From contig LZRQ01000047.1 of assembly GCA_002159155.1 (NCBI GenBank), positions 1 to 18,732 on the forward strand: DNA of 18,732 bases, read 5' to 3'. This stretch comes from Firmicutes bacterium ZCTH02-B6 (GTDB lineage: Bacteria; Bacillota; Limnochordia; Limnochordales; ZCTH02-B6). Positions 1 to 7,676 of the stretch are shown here, piece by piece. Below the pieces are notes generated by a model, which saw only the letters and a list, made by a program, of their open reading frames with translations, was not told where the DNA came from and did not search any database. Made by a program: the position numbers and the translations under genes. Positions within the stretch are counted from its first letter, which is position 1; each line of letters opens with the position of its first letter.

Positions 1-824
1 CTCAAGCCGCCGGGCCGCTCGGCCTCCGGTCCCGCCAGTCCCGGCCGGCTAATTGTGGTGTTGGTCGCGATAAGCCCGTCTACCCGGCGGCGGAGGCACA
101 CGTCCAACACGTCATCGATCTGCTGTGCACTGAGATCGGGCGCGACCTTTACGAGCAGCGGGCGGGGAGACCCGCCGCTTTCCCTCGCCAGGCGTTCGCG
201 GGCGCCGTTGAGCGCGGCGAGCAGTTCATCCAAGACGGGCGCTTCCTGCAATCCCCGCAGGCCCGGGGTGTTGGGGGAACTGACGTTGATGACCACAAAG
301 TCAGCGACCGCGTGCACGCATTCCAGGCAACGCACGTAATCTTCGGCCGCCCTTTCGGCAGGCGTGTCCCGGTTTTTGCCGATGTTGACCCCGATTGGAA
401 CCGGCACGAGCCGCCTGGCACCCTCCAACCGCCCGACAAGGGCGGGGGCGCCCTCGTTATTGAACCCCATACGGTTGATCAAGGCCTGGTGCGCGGGCAG
501 ACGCCACAGCCGCACCGGCGGGTTTCCGGCCTGGGGGCGGGGCGTCACCGTGCCGACCTCCACAAAGCCGAAACCGAGTGCAGCCAGGGCCGGCGCGGCT
601 TCCCCGTCCTTGTCCAGCCCGGCCGCCAGCCCGACGCAGTTGGGGAAGCGCAGGCCGATGGCCTCCACGGACAGCCGATCCGACCCGGCCGCAAAACGTT
701 GCCGCAGCATTTGCACGAGCTGCGGGTGGCGGCTCGCGCGCGAGAGCAGGCCGATCGCGAGGCGGTGGGCCCGCTCAGGATCCATGGCCCATAGAATGGG
801 ACGTACAAACGCGTACAGGCTCAT
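1..824 (-). CDS. pyrD: Dihydroorotate dehydrogenase (quinone), class 2, C-terminus cut by window edge
   Basis: Oxidises dihydroorotate to orotate with FMN and passes electrons to quinone, the fourth step of pyrimidine synthesis, at the inner face of the membrane. I translated the minus strand by hand from ATG 824-822 and read 274 open codons to the window edge; class 2 enzymes are usually about 340 residues, so roughly 65 are missing. Residues 1-30 form the helical N-terminal segment typical of the membrane-associated class. The family signatures are clear: GLAAGLDKDG (65-74), NRMGFNNEG (117-125), GVNIGKN (145-151), INVSSPNTPGLRG (179-191), LVKVAPDL, and ATNTTISRPGL near the end. The second Ser of VSSPNT (Ser183) corresponds to the catalytic base of class 2 enzymes; class 1 uses Cys. 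The gene is divergent from hrcA. The Shine-Dalgarno sequence is weak; a TTGACA lies on the minus strand at 861-856 but its -10 partner is poor. Confidence 0.95.
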   Translation of the reverse strand, partial: MSLYAFVRPILWAMDPERAHRLAIGLLSRASRHPQLVQMLRQRFAAGSDRLSVEAIGLRFPNCVGLAAGLDKDGEAAPALAALGFGFVEVGTVTPRPQAGNPPVRLWRLPAHQALINRMGFNNEGAPALVGRLEGARRLVPVPIGVNIGKNRDTPAERAAEDYVRCLECVHAVADFVVINVSSPNTPGLRGLQEAPVLDELLAALNGARERLARESGGSPRPLLVKVAPDLSAQQIDDVLDVCLRRRVDGLIATNTTISRPGLAGPEAERPGGL

Positions 825-878
825 CGGCACCAGCCTACCCGGGTTCCGGGAAGCGTGTCAACGGGCGTCCCGTGAAGA

Positions 879-908
879 TTGACAACACTTTTCGGCCGGT
901 GCTATGTT
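879..908 (+). promoter_or_regulatory. SigA-type promoter of the hrcA operon
   Basis: A perfect -35 hexamer TTGACA (879-884) and a -10 TATGTT (903-908, four of six consensus bases) are separated by 18 bases. Transcription would begin at about 915, just upstream of the CIRCE operator, which is the usual arrangement for HrcA-repressed operons. Confidence 0.75.
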
Positions 909-920
909 GAAAAGGAGGAG

Positions 921-947
921 TTAGCACTCTCCGGCGCGGAGTGCTAA
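921..947 (+). promoter_or_regulatory. CIRCE operator (HrcA binding site)
   Basis: TTAGCACTC (921-929), nine spacer bases, and GAGTGCTAA (939-947) match the CIRCE consensus in all 18 arm positions. HrcA binds this inverted repeat as a dimer and represses transcription at normal temperature. It lies between the promoter and the hrcA ribosome binding site, so it would also form a hairpin at the 5' end of the mRNA. Confidence 0.98.
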
Positions 948-968
948 GAAAGGAAGGAGGTGGAGCGC

Positions 969-2003
969 GTGCTGGACGAACGCAAGCGGCGGGTGCTGCA
1001 GGCTCTGACCGACGATTACATCCAGACGGCGGAACCTGTCGGGTCCCGCAACCTGGCCCGTAAGTACAATCTTGGGGTCAGCCCGGCGACCATCCGCAAT
1101 GAGATGGCCGATCTGGAGGAAGAAGGGTACCTGCACCAGCCCCACACGTCCGCGGGGCGGATTCCGTCGGACAAGGGCTACCGGTACTACGTCGACGAGT
1201 TGATGGCTCGCTGGGAACCTGGTCCGGCCGAGCGCTCCGCTGTTTACCGGGAAGTGGTCGCCGTGCGCCGCGCGATGGAGGAGATGATCCACGAAGCGGC
1301 GCGGCTTTTGGCGCGGCACACGCAGTACGCGTCGGTGGTCGCGGCGCCGCGGCTTGAGGCCAGCGTCTTCCGGCGCCTGGACCTTGTTCCGTTGGATGAG
1401 ACCCGCGTCGTGGCCATCGTCGTCGCGGATCCTGGCTTTGTGCAGCACCGCATCGTCGAAGTGGTGCGCCCGGTCACTCAGGACCAATGCGACATTGTGG
1501 CTGACCGGCTTAACCGGCGGCTGTTTGGAGTGCGCTACGGAGACATCGGCCGCGATCTCCTTAGCGGAATTAAGGACGAGGTAGGTCACCCGGAGCTGTA
1601 TGACGCCGTGGCCGATCTGCTCACCAGCGGCTTGGGCGACCGGGAAACCGATAAGGTCTACCTCGAGGGCACGCTGAATATTCTCAGCCAGCCGGAGTTC
1701 CGGGACATCGAGCGGGCCCGTTCTCTGCTGGCGTTGCTGGAGGCGCGGGACATTCTGACACAGGTGCTGAACCACGCGTCGCGCCACAGCGGCACCACGG
1801 TCATCATCGGCCAGGAAAACCCGGTACCGGCGTTGCGGGAATGCAGCGTCGTTTCGGCCACGTACCGGCTGGGCGACGAGGTGATCGGCGCCCTCGGCGT
1901 ACTGGGACCGACCCGCATGGATTATTCCAAGGCGGTGGGGATGGTCCAGTACGTGGCCAATCACTTGAGCGAAGCGCTGATGGGACTCGTGCGCGGCCAT
2001 TGA
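969..2003 (+). CDS. hrcA: Heat-inducible transcription repressor HrcA
   Basis: Represses the chaperone operon by binding CIRCE; in the known system GroEL helps it fold, so unfolded protein lowers HrcA activity and induces the operon. The N-terminal winged helix is recognisable: LDERKRRVLQALTDDYI, EPVGSR, then SPATIRNEMADLEEEGYL and HTSAGRIPSDKGYRYYVD. A GAF-like and dimerisation region follows. The length of 344 residues is normal. I chose GTG 969 because AAGGAGG (954-960) then sits 8 bases upstream; the in-frame GTG at 960 overlaps that Shine-Dalgarno sequence and would add only three residues. This is the first gene after CIRCE, so it represses itself. A promoter and a hairpin separate it from grpE. 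Confidence 0.97.
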   Translation: MLDERKRRVLQALTDDYIQTAEPVGSRNLARKYNLGVSPATIRNEMADLEEEGYLHQPHTSAGRIPSDKGYRYYVDELMARWEPGPAERSAVYREVVAVRRAMEEMIHEAARLLARHTQYASVVAAPRLEASVFRRLDLVPLDETRVVAIVVADPGFVQHRIVEVVRPVTQDQCDIVADRLNRRLFGVRYGDIGRDLLSGIKDEVGHPELYDAVADLLTSGLGDRETDKVYLEGTLNILSQPEFRDIERARSLLALLEARDILTQVLNHASRHSGTTVIIGQENPVPALRECSVVSATYRLGDEVIGALGVLGPTRMDYSKAVGMVQYVANHLSEALMGLVRGH

Positions 2004-2018
2004 CGCGCCTTTGTGGCG

Positions 2019-2048
2019 TGGACATGGCCGCGCCGTCTTCGATATAAT
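2019..2048 (+). promoter_or_regulatory. Internal SigA-type promoter before grpE
   Basis: A -35 TGGACA (2019-2024, five of six) and a perfect -10 TATAAT (2043-2048) are spaced 18 bases apart in the hrcA-grpE gap. The predicted start is about 2055. No CIRCE copy accompanies it, so grpE-dnaK-dnaJ may have a CIRCE-independent basal transcript. Confidence 0.65.
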
Positions 2049-2051
2049 ATG

Positions 2052-2091
2052 AAGGCCCTTGAGGCGTCTCCGCCGCGAGGGACTTTTCTTT
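2052..2091 (+). terminator. Hairpin with T-rich tail between hrcA and grpE
   Basis: Arms CCCTTGAGGCG (2056-2066) and CGCCGCGAGGG (2071-2081) pair with one A-G mismatch and one G-T pair around a TCTC loop. AAG (2052-2054) and CTT (2083-2085) extend the stem past a second mismatch. A T-rich stretch (2084-2091) follows. It could be an hrcA terminator or attenuator. It also coincides with the predicted start of the internal promoter, so it might instead be a 5' stem on the grpE mRNA. Confidence 0.5.
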
Positions 2092-2138
2092 GTTCAGGGG
2101 AGTCGACGCCGTTGCCGCGCGAAAAGGACGATCCTACA

Positions 2139-2798
2139 ATGAACCCGAACGAGCCCGAACCCACACAGGACGCCGGCGCGGCCGCGAACATTGAGCCGCC
2201 GGGGGCGGAGGAGGCGGCCGGAGCCGAGCCTGGTTTCGAGGGCGCGGATCCGCGGCCGGACGGAGAGGCCAGCCCCGCCCGCGACAGGGCGAAAGCGGAC
2301 GAGGCGGAAACCGGCCCCGGGAGACAGGTTGTGGCTGAGCTGCAAGCCCGCCTCGTGCAGCTCGAAGCGCGGGAGCGGGAGCTGTCCGACCAGTACGTCC
2401 GCCTGCTGGCGGAGTTTGACAATTACCGTCGGCGTACCCGACAGGAAATGGAGGCTCTCCGCCTAACCGCCGCCGAGCGGCTTATCGCGGATGTGTTGCC
2501 GGTCATGGACGGTTTGGACAGCGCGTTGGCCGCAGCCGGCGAGGAGGCGGCAAGCCCGCTGGGTCAGGGGATCAAGCTGATCCGGCAGCAGCTGCTCGAC
2601 GTGCTGGCGCGCCACGGCCTTGCGCCTATCGAGGCCGTGGGCCGGCCTTTCGATCCCAATGCGATGGAAGCCGTGGCCGAAGGCGAGCCTGGTGAAGGGG
2701 CGCCCCCCGGCTACGTCGTGGAGGAGTACCGGCGCGGTTATCGGTTACACGATAAGGTGCTGCGCCCAAGTTTGGTCAAGGTCGCGGCGGCGCGCTGA
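2139..2798 (+). CDS. grpE: Nucleotide exchange factor GrpE
   Basis: Releases ADP from DnaK so the chaperone can bind ATP and let its substrate go; acts as a cytoplasmic dimer. The protein has 219 residues from ATG 2139, which has AAGGA about 10 bases upstream. An earlier in-frame start near 2013 would lie in the hairpin and promoter region and add unconserved sequence. Residues 1-60 are acidic, Pro/Ala-rich and probably disordered. A coiled coil follows (about 62-120, including LAEFDNYRRRTRQEME), then the C-terminal beta domain ending GYRLHDKVLRPSLVKVA. The usual FxPxxHEAV motif reads FDPNAMEAV here, with Met in place of His. dnaK follows after 33 bases. Confidence 0.95.
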   Translation: MNPNEPEPTQDAGAAANIEPPGAEEAAGAEPGFEGADPRPDGEASPARDRAKADEAETGPGRQVVAELQARLVQLEARERELSDQYVRLLAEFDNYRRRTRQEMEALRLTAAERLIADVLPVMDGLDSALAAAGEEAASPLGQGIKLIRQQLLDVLARHGLAPIEAVGRPFDPNAMEAVAEGEPGEGAPPGYVVEEYRRGYRLHDKVLRPSLVKVAAAR

Positions 2799-2831
2799 CC
2801 GCGGCCCTCAAGCGACGGGAGGAGTCTATAG

Positions 2832-4697
2832 ATGAGCAAGGTCATCGGCATTGACCTGGGCACGACCAACTCGGTCGTCGCGGTAGTGGAGGGCGGCGAG
2901 CCCGTCGTCATCCCCAACAGCGAGGGCAGCCGCACCACGCCGTCGGTCGTGGCCTTCACAAAAGACGGCGAGCGACTGGTCGGGCACGCCGCGAAGCGGC
3001 AGGCGGTGCTCAATCCCGACCGGACGATCATTTCCATCAAGCGCAAGATGGGCACCAACCACAAGGTGCGCATCGACGAAAAGGAGTACACGCCCCAGGA
3101 GATCTCGGCCATGATCCTGCAGAAGCTCAAGGCTGAGGCCGAGGCCTACCTGGGCCAGCCTGTAACGAAAGCGGTTATCACTGTTCCGGCGTACTTCACT
3201 GACGCCCAGCGCCAGGCCACCAAGGACGCGGGCACCATCGCGGGTCTCGAGGTGCTGCGCATCATCAACGAGCCGACGGCCGCATCGCTGGCCTACGGTC
3301 TGGACAAGGAGGGCACCCAGACCATCCTCGTGTTTGACCTGGGGGGCGGCACGTTTGATGTGTCGATCCTCGAGATCGGCGACGGGGTCTTTGAGGTGAA
3401 GGCGACCAGCGGCAACAACCACCTGGGCGGCGATGACTTCGACGAGCGGATTATCCGCTGGCTGATGGAACAGTTCAAGTTGGAGCATGGCATCGACCTT
3501 AGCCGTGACCGCCAGGCGATGCAGCGCCTTAAGGAGGCGGCGGAGAAGGCGAAAATCGAGCTGTCCGGCGTGACCACCACCAACATCAGCCTACCTTTCA
3601 TCGCCATGGGGCCGCAGGGCCCGCTGCACATCGACGTGACGCTGACCCGGGCCAAGTTTGAGGAACTTACCCGGGATCTGGTTGAGGCGACACTGGGCCC
3701 GACGCGCCAGGCGCTCAAGGACGCGGGGCTGGCGCCGCACCAAATCGACAAGGTGATTCTAGTCGGCGGCTCGACCCGCATCCCCGCGGTGCAAGAGGCC
3801 ATTAAGAACCTCATCGGCAAGGAACCCCACAAGGGGATTAACCCCGATGAATGCGTCGCCATTGGGGCAGCGATCCAGGCGGCGGTGCTGGCGGGCGAGA
3901 TGAAGGACCTCGTCCTTCTCGATGTGACCCCGTTGTCGCTTGGCATCGAAACCTTGGGCGGCGTCTTTACCAAGCTGATTGAGCGCAACACGACCATCCC
4001 GACGTCGGCCAAGAAGCTGTTTACCACGGCGGCCGATAACCAGACGTCGGTGGAGATCCACGTGCTCCAGGGCGAGCGGCCGATGGCGGCGGACAACGTT
4101 ACGCTGGGCCGGTTCCGCTTGGACGGCATTCCCCCGGCGCCGCGGGGCATTCCGCAAATCGAGGTCAGCTTTGACATCGATGTCAATGGCATTGTCAAGG
4201 TGTCGGCCAAGGATCTGGCGACCGGACGGGCGCAACAGGTGACGCTCACCGCGTCCACCGGCCTCACGTCTGAGGACATCAAGCGGATGGTCGCGGAGGC
4301 GGAAAAGTACGCTGAGGAAGACAAGCAGCGCAAGGAGCTGGCCGAGCTGCGCAACCAGGCTGACAGCCTGATTTACGCCGTGGACAGGACCCTCAAGGAC
4401 CTGGGCGACAAGGTGTCGCCGCAGGAGCGGGAAACCATCGAGCAGGCCAAGCAGCGGCTGCAGTCGACCCTCAGCGGCAACGACGTTCAGGCGCTCAAGG
4501 ACGGCCTCGAGGCGTTGAGCAAGGCGCTGCACGACGTGACCACCCGGGCTTACCAGGCCGCCGGCCAGACAGCGAATCCGTCGGGCGAGGCCGGTTTCAC
4601 GAGCGCCGGCTCGGGAGCCGATGGTCAGGCAGCTGGCGGCACCACCGTCGAAGGCGAGTATACCGTGAAGAACGACGAGGAGCGGCGGGGCGCTTGA
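2832..4697 (+). CDS. dnaK: Chaperone DnaK (Hsp70)
   Basis: ATP-dependent cytoplasmic chaperone working with DnaJ and GrpE. It has 621 residues, starting at ATG 2832 with GGGAGGAG seven bases upstream. The ATPase domain shows IGIDLGTTNS (5-14), VPAYFTDAQRQATKDAG, INEPTAASLAYGLDK, FDLGGGTFDVSI and ILVGGSTRIPAVQ. The linker DLVLLDVTPLSLGIET leads into the substrate-binding domain and a helical lid. The region after IKRKMG goes straight to the TPQEIS motif, without the extra segment of Gram-negative DnaK, as expected for Firmicutes. The extreme C-terminus is Gly/Ala/Ser-rich and ends in EYTVKNDEERRGA rather than the common EEVVDADYEE-like tail. The stop codon lies in a GC-rich hairpin. Confidence 0.99.
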   Translation: MSKVIGIDLGTTNSVVAVVEGGEPVVIPNSEGSRTTPSVVAFTKDGERLVGHAAKRQAVLNPDRTIISIKRKMGTNHKVRIDEKEYTPQEISAMILQKLKAEAEAYLGQPVTKAVITVPAYFTDAQRQATKDAGTIAGLEVLRIINEPTAASLAYGLDKEGTQTILVFDLGGGTFDVSILEIGDGVFEVKATSGNNHLGGDDFDERIIRWLMEQFKLEHGIDLSRDRQAMQRLKEAAEKAKIELSGVTTTNISLPFIAMGPQGPLHIDVTLTRAKFEELTRDLVEATLGPTRQALKDAGLAPHQIDKVILVGGSTRIPAVQEAIKNLIGKEPHKGINPDECVAIGAAIQAAVLAGEMKDLVLLDVTPLSLGIETLGGVFTKLIERNTTIPTSAKKLFTTAADNQTSVEIHVLQGERPMAADNVTLGRFRLDGIPPAPRGIPQIEVSFDIDVNGIVKVSAKDLATGRAQQVTLTASTGLTSEDIKRMVAEAEKYAEEDKQRKELAELRNQADSLIYAVDRTLKDLGDKVSPQERETIEQAKQRLQSTLSGNDVQALKDGLEALSKALHDVTTRAYQAAGQTANPSGEAGFTSAGSGADGQAAGGTTVEGEYTVKNDEERRGA

Positions 4698-4719
4698 CCC
4701 GCCGCCCCTGTTTCGGGGC
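4682..4719 (+). other. GC-rich hairpins at the dnaK stop codon
   Basis: GCGGCGGG (4682-4689) and CCCGCCGC (4698-4705) form a perfect 8-bp stem enclosing the dnaK stop codon. GCCCC (4704-4708) and GGGGC (4715-4719) form an alternative overlapping stem. There is no T-tract, so this is not a standard intrinsic terminator. It could slow ribosomes or stabilise the upstream mRNA, making DnaK more abundant than DnaJ; that is inference. Confidence 0.35.
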
Positions 4720-4750
4720 TGAGCCCTGGGGCGCGAAGGCGGTGTAGCGA

Positions 4751-5923
4751 TTGGCGACCAAGCGGGACTATTACGAGGTGCTGGGGGTCAGCCGCAACGC
4801 CACGCAGGAAGAGATTAAGCGGGCGTACCGGAAGCTCGCCCGTCAGTATCACCCCGACGTCAACAAGGACGACCCTCAGGCTGAGGAAAAGTTCAAGGAG
4901 ATCAACGAGGCGTACCGCGTTTTGAGCGACCCCAAAACACGGGATCAGTACGATCGGTTTGGCCACGCCGCCTTCGATGGTCCCGATGGTGCCGGTTCCG
5001 GCTTCGGTCCGGGTGGTTTCGGCGATTTTGGCCCCTTTGGCCAGGGCGGATTCGACCCCTTTGGCGACCTGTTCGGCGATCTCTTTGACGTCTTTGCCGG
5101 CGGGCGCCGGCAGCGGCAGCGTGGGCCGGTGCGGGGCCGCGACCTTGAAATGGAAATCGAGGTGGAATTCAAGGAGGCTGCGTTTGGCGCCGAAAAGACC
5201 ATCGAGGTGCAAAGGGTTGAGGCATGCGCCCGCTGCCAAGGCACCGGCGCGGAGCCCGGGACGCCCGTCCAAGCTTGCCCGGACTGCCATGGTACCGGGG
5301 AGGTGCGCCAAGTCCGCGCTACCCCCTTTGGCCAGTTTGTCAATATCGCCGTATGTCCCCGTTGCCGGGGCGAAGGGAAATGGGCACCTACGCCGTGCCG
5401 CGAGTGCGGCCGTGCCGGTCTCGTACAGCGCCGGAGGCGCATCGCGGTCAAAATTCCCGCAGGCGTCGACAACGGTAACCGCATCCGCCTGAGAGGCGAA
5501 GGGGATGCCGGCCTGCGGGGCGGGCCGGCGGGGGATCTTTACCTGCACGTCCGGGTGCGGCCGCACCCCACCTTCCTCCGCGAGGGGGACAACGTGGTCT
5601 GCGAAGTGCCTATCAGCATCGTCCAGGCTGCCCTTGGGGACGAGATCGAGGTGCCGACGTTGGAAGGCACCCATAAGCTGAAGATCCCCGAAGGCACGCA
5701 GCCAGGCGCAGAGTTCCGCATCCGGGGCCAGGGCATCCCCCGCATGGGCGGCTACGGGCGCGGCGACCAGATCGTCCGGGTGCGGGTGGAGGTCCCACGG
5801 CGCCTCACGGCCAGGCAGAGGGAGTTGCTTAGGGAATTCGCCCGGGAAAACGGCGAGGCGGCGGGCGGCAAGACGTTTTTTGAGCGGGTGCGCGGCACGC
5901 TGGGTGGGCGCAGCGCGCAATGA
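4751..5923 (+). CDS. dnaJ: Chaperone DnaJ (type I Hsp40)
   Basis: Delivers unfolded substrates to DnaK and stimulates its ATPase. The protein has 390 residues from TTG 4751; an earlier start is unlikely because MATKRDYYEVLGV aligns with the family N-terminus, and AAGGCGG lies upstream. Domains: J domain (about 5-72) with HPD at 34-36; Gly/Phe-rich linker (about 76-118); zinc-binding repeats CARCQGTG (159-166), CPDCHGTG (176-183), CPRCRGEG (202-209) and CRECGRAG (216-223); then the two C-terminal beta domains. All eight zinc cysteines are present, though the fourth repeat departs from CxxCxGxG by having Arg for the first Gly. It is the last chaperone gene; prmA starts 51 bases downstream with no terminator between. 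Confidence 0.98.
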   Translation: MATKRDYYEVLGVSRNATQEEIKRAYRKLARQYHPDVNKDDPQAEEKFKEINEAYRVLSDPKTRDQYDRFGHAAFDGPDGAGSGFGPGGFGDFGPFGQGGFDPFGDLFGDLFDVFAGGRRQRQRGPVRGRDLEMEIEVEFKEAAFGAEKTIEVQRVEACARCQGTGAEPGTPVQACPDCHGTGEVRQVRATPFGQFVNIAVCPRCRGEGKWAPTPCRECGRAGLVQRRRRIAVKIPAGVDNGNRIRLRGEGDAGLRGGPAGDLYLHVRVRPHPTFLREGDNVVCEVPISIVQAALGDEIEVPTLEGTHKLKIPEGTQPGAEFRIRGQGIPRMGGYGRGDQIVRVRVEVPRRLTARQRELLREFARENGEAAGGKTFFERVRGTLGGRSAQ

Positions 5924-5974
5924 TGACAGCGCCGGCATGGCGCAATGGCGGCGCCGGCGAGCCAGGAGGGCTGC

Positions 5975-6850
5975 ATGGTGCGGTGGATGAAGGTTGCGGT
6001 ACAAACCGGCGCCGAGTGTGAAGAGGCGGTTACACAAATCTTGTTGTCCGCCGGCGCCCAGGGCGTGGTGCTTGAGGGCGACGGGAGCCGCCGAGCCGTC
6101 GTTGCCTATCTCCCGGAGCATACGCAGGTGTCGGTCGACGACCTTGAACAACGGGTGCGCGACCTCGAGCGTTACGGTCTGGAGCCCGGGCCAGCCCGGG
6201 TGTCGGTGGAATGGGTACAAGACGAGGACTGGGCCGAGAGCTGGAAGCGCCATTACCAGCCGCTGGCTATCGGGCGCCGGCTTCTGGTCAAGCCCGCCTG
6301 GGTCCGGGCACCCTATGATGGCCGTATTGTGATCGAGCTGGACCCTGGCATGGCCTTTGGGACGGGTTATCATCCCACGACGGCCCTATGCCTGGAGGCT
6401 CTTGAGGAGCTGGTCCAGGAGGGTGACACCATCGTCGATGTGGGGACGGGTTCAGGCATTCTGGCCATCGCAGCGGCACGCCTAGGCGCCGGTTCGATCG
6501 TTGCCGTGGACATCGATCCGCAAGCGGTGCAAGTGGCGCGGGAAAATTGCCGCCGCAACGGGGTGCACGAGCGGGTATGGGTGGCCACCGGCAGCACAGC
6601 GGCGGCGAGCGCCCTGTTGGCCGGCAAGCAGGCGCGCCTGGTCGTGGCCAACATCTTGGCGGACGTCATCAGCGACATGGCAGAGGAGTTGTACGGCTTG
6701 CTGCAGCCCGGCGGCCTTCTTGTGGCCAGCGGCATCATCGACGATGCGTGCCCGCAAGTGCAGGAAAGCCTAGTGCGGGCCAGCTTCGCCGTCCGGGAGG
6801 AGCGGGCCCGGGCCGAGTGGCGCTGCCTGATCGCGGAGCGGACGTCGTGA
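5975..6850 (+). CDS. prmA: Ribosomal protein L11 methyltransferase PrmA
   Basis: S-adenosylmethionine-dependent enzyme that methylates amino groups of ribosomal protein L11. The protein has 291 residues from ATG 5975, five bases after AGGAGG (5964-5969); the in-frame ATG at 5945 precedes that site and is rejected. The family signature ELDPGMAFGTGYHPTT (121-136) carries Tyr where Thr is common (FGTGTHPTT). The Rossmann motif VDVGTGSGILA (154-164), AVDIDPQAV and VVANILADVI complete the methyltransferase fold. The stop codon TGA (6848-6850) overlaps the rsmE ATG by one base, implying translational coupling. Position after dnaJ is conserved in many Firmicutes. Confidence 0.95.
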   Translation: MVRWMKVAVQTGAECEEAVTQILLSAGAQGVVLEGDGSRRAVVAYLPEHTQVSVDDLEQRVRDLERYGLEPGPARVSVEWVQDEDWAESWKRHYQPLAIGRRLLVKPAWVRAPYDGRIVIELDPGMAFGTGYHPTTALCLEALEELVQEGDTIVDVGTGSGILAIAAARLGAGSIVAVDIDPQAVQVARENCRRNGVHERVWVATGSTAAASALLAGKQARLVVANILADVISDMAEELYGLLQPGGLLVASGIIDDACPQVQESLVRASFAVREERARAEWRCLIAERTS

Positions 6851-7647
6851 TGCACCGCTTCTTTCTGAGCGGCGAAGACAGCGGGCAACGGGGACCCGCG
6901 CTGCAACCCGGGGCCGTCGTGGAAATCACGGGAAGCGACGCCGAGCACATGGCCCGGGTGTTGCGGTGTGTCCCCGGAGACCGCGTTGTACTTTGCGACG
7001 GCAATGGGCTCGATTACGCGGCGGAGCTTGTTGCCGTGACAACCGCCCGGGTGTCGGCCCGGGTGTTGTCGAGCGCACCCTCCCGCGGCGAACCGCCCGT
7101 GTTTCTCACCTTGCTCCAGGGCGTCCCCAAAGCCGACAAGATGGATCTCATCGTGCAAAAGGCGGTGGAGGCTGGTGTCAGCCGCATCGTACCCGTCTTT
7201 ACCGCCCGCACCGTCGTCGCCTGGGACGAGGCCAAAGCGGAGGCCCGGCGGCGCCGCTGGCAACGCATCGCCTACGAGGCAGCCAAGCAGGCCCAGCGCG
7301 GACGTGTGCCAGAAGTGACACGGGCAGTTGCGCTGCTGGACGTTTTGGGGACGCTGGGGGAGCAGGCGGATCAGCGTGGCCACCTCATCGTCCCGTGGGA
7401 GGAAGCCGGGGCGCAGGGGTTGCGCGCGGTGCTGCGGGGTCTTAAGCCCGGGAGTGTGACCGTACTCATCGGGCCGGAGGGAGGCTTGACGCCGGCCGAA
7501 GTGTCCGCGGCCGAGGGACACGGAGCGCACATCGTTACCCTCGGACCGCGGATCCTGCGCACGGAGACGGCCGGTCTCGTGGCGGCCAGCATCATTCTCT
7601 ACGAGTGGGGCGACTTGGGCGGGCCGGCGCCCGGTTGGCTCTCCTGA
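6850..7647 (+). CDS. rsmE: 16S rRNA (uridine-1498-N3)-methyltransferase RsmE
   Basis: Methylates N3 of U1498 in 16S rRNA using S-adenosylmethionine; SPOUT (knotted) fold, homodimeric. The start ATG 6850 overlaps the prmA stop and gives MHRFFLSGE, matching the family N-terminus; the protein has 265 residues. An N-terminal PUA-like domain includes SDAEHMARVLRCVPGD. The SPOUT part shows LLQGVPKADKMDLIVQKAVEAGV, the motif LIGPEGGLTPAEV and the knot sequence LGPRILRTETAGLVAAS. It is the last plus-strand gene before a convergent minus-strand pair; only 29 bases separate it from the end of the BsuPI-domain gene, and I see no clear terminator there. Confidence 0.95.
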   Translation: MHRFFLSGEDSGQRGPALQPGAVVEITGSDAEHMARVLRCVPGDRVVLCDGNGLDYAAELVAVTTARVSARVLSSAPSRGEPPVFLTLLQGVPKADKMDLIVQKAVEAGVSRIVPVFTARTVVAWDEAKAEARRRRWQRIAYEAAKQAQRGRVPEVTRAVALLDVLGTLGEQADQRGHLIVPWEEAGAQGLRAVLRGLKPGSVTVLIGPEGGLTPAEVSAAEGHGAHIVTLGPRILRTETAGLVAASIILYEWGDLGGPAPGWLS

Positions 7648-7676
7648 GGCGTGAACCGGCGCGGGCCCGCCTGCCG

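Noticed and set aside
921..2000. Long minus-strand open frame (359 codons) opposite hrcA
   Set aside because: Its sequence has no recognisable family and lies fully antisense to a certain hrcA; high GC creates such shadow frames.
5930..5959. Hairpin CGCCGGC/GCCGGCG between dnaJ and prmA as a terminator
   Set aside because: No T-run follows, and prmA has a good ribosome binding site right after; it is more likely incidental GC pairing.
4625..6373. 582-codon minus-strand open frame opposite dnaJ and prmA
   Set aside because: Both plus-strand genes are firmly identified; the antisense product is low-complexity and has no supported start.
7648..7676. Bidirectional terminator between rsmE and the convergent BsuPI-domain gene
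   Set aside because: The stretch is GC-rich with a self-complementary GCGGGCCCGC, but it lacks a workable loop and T-tract on either strand.
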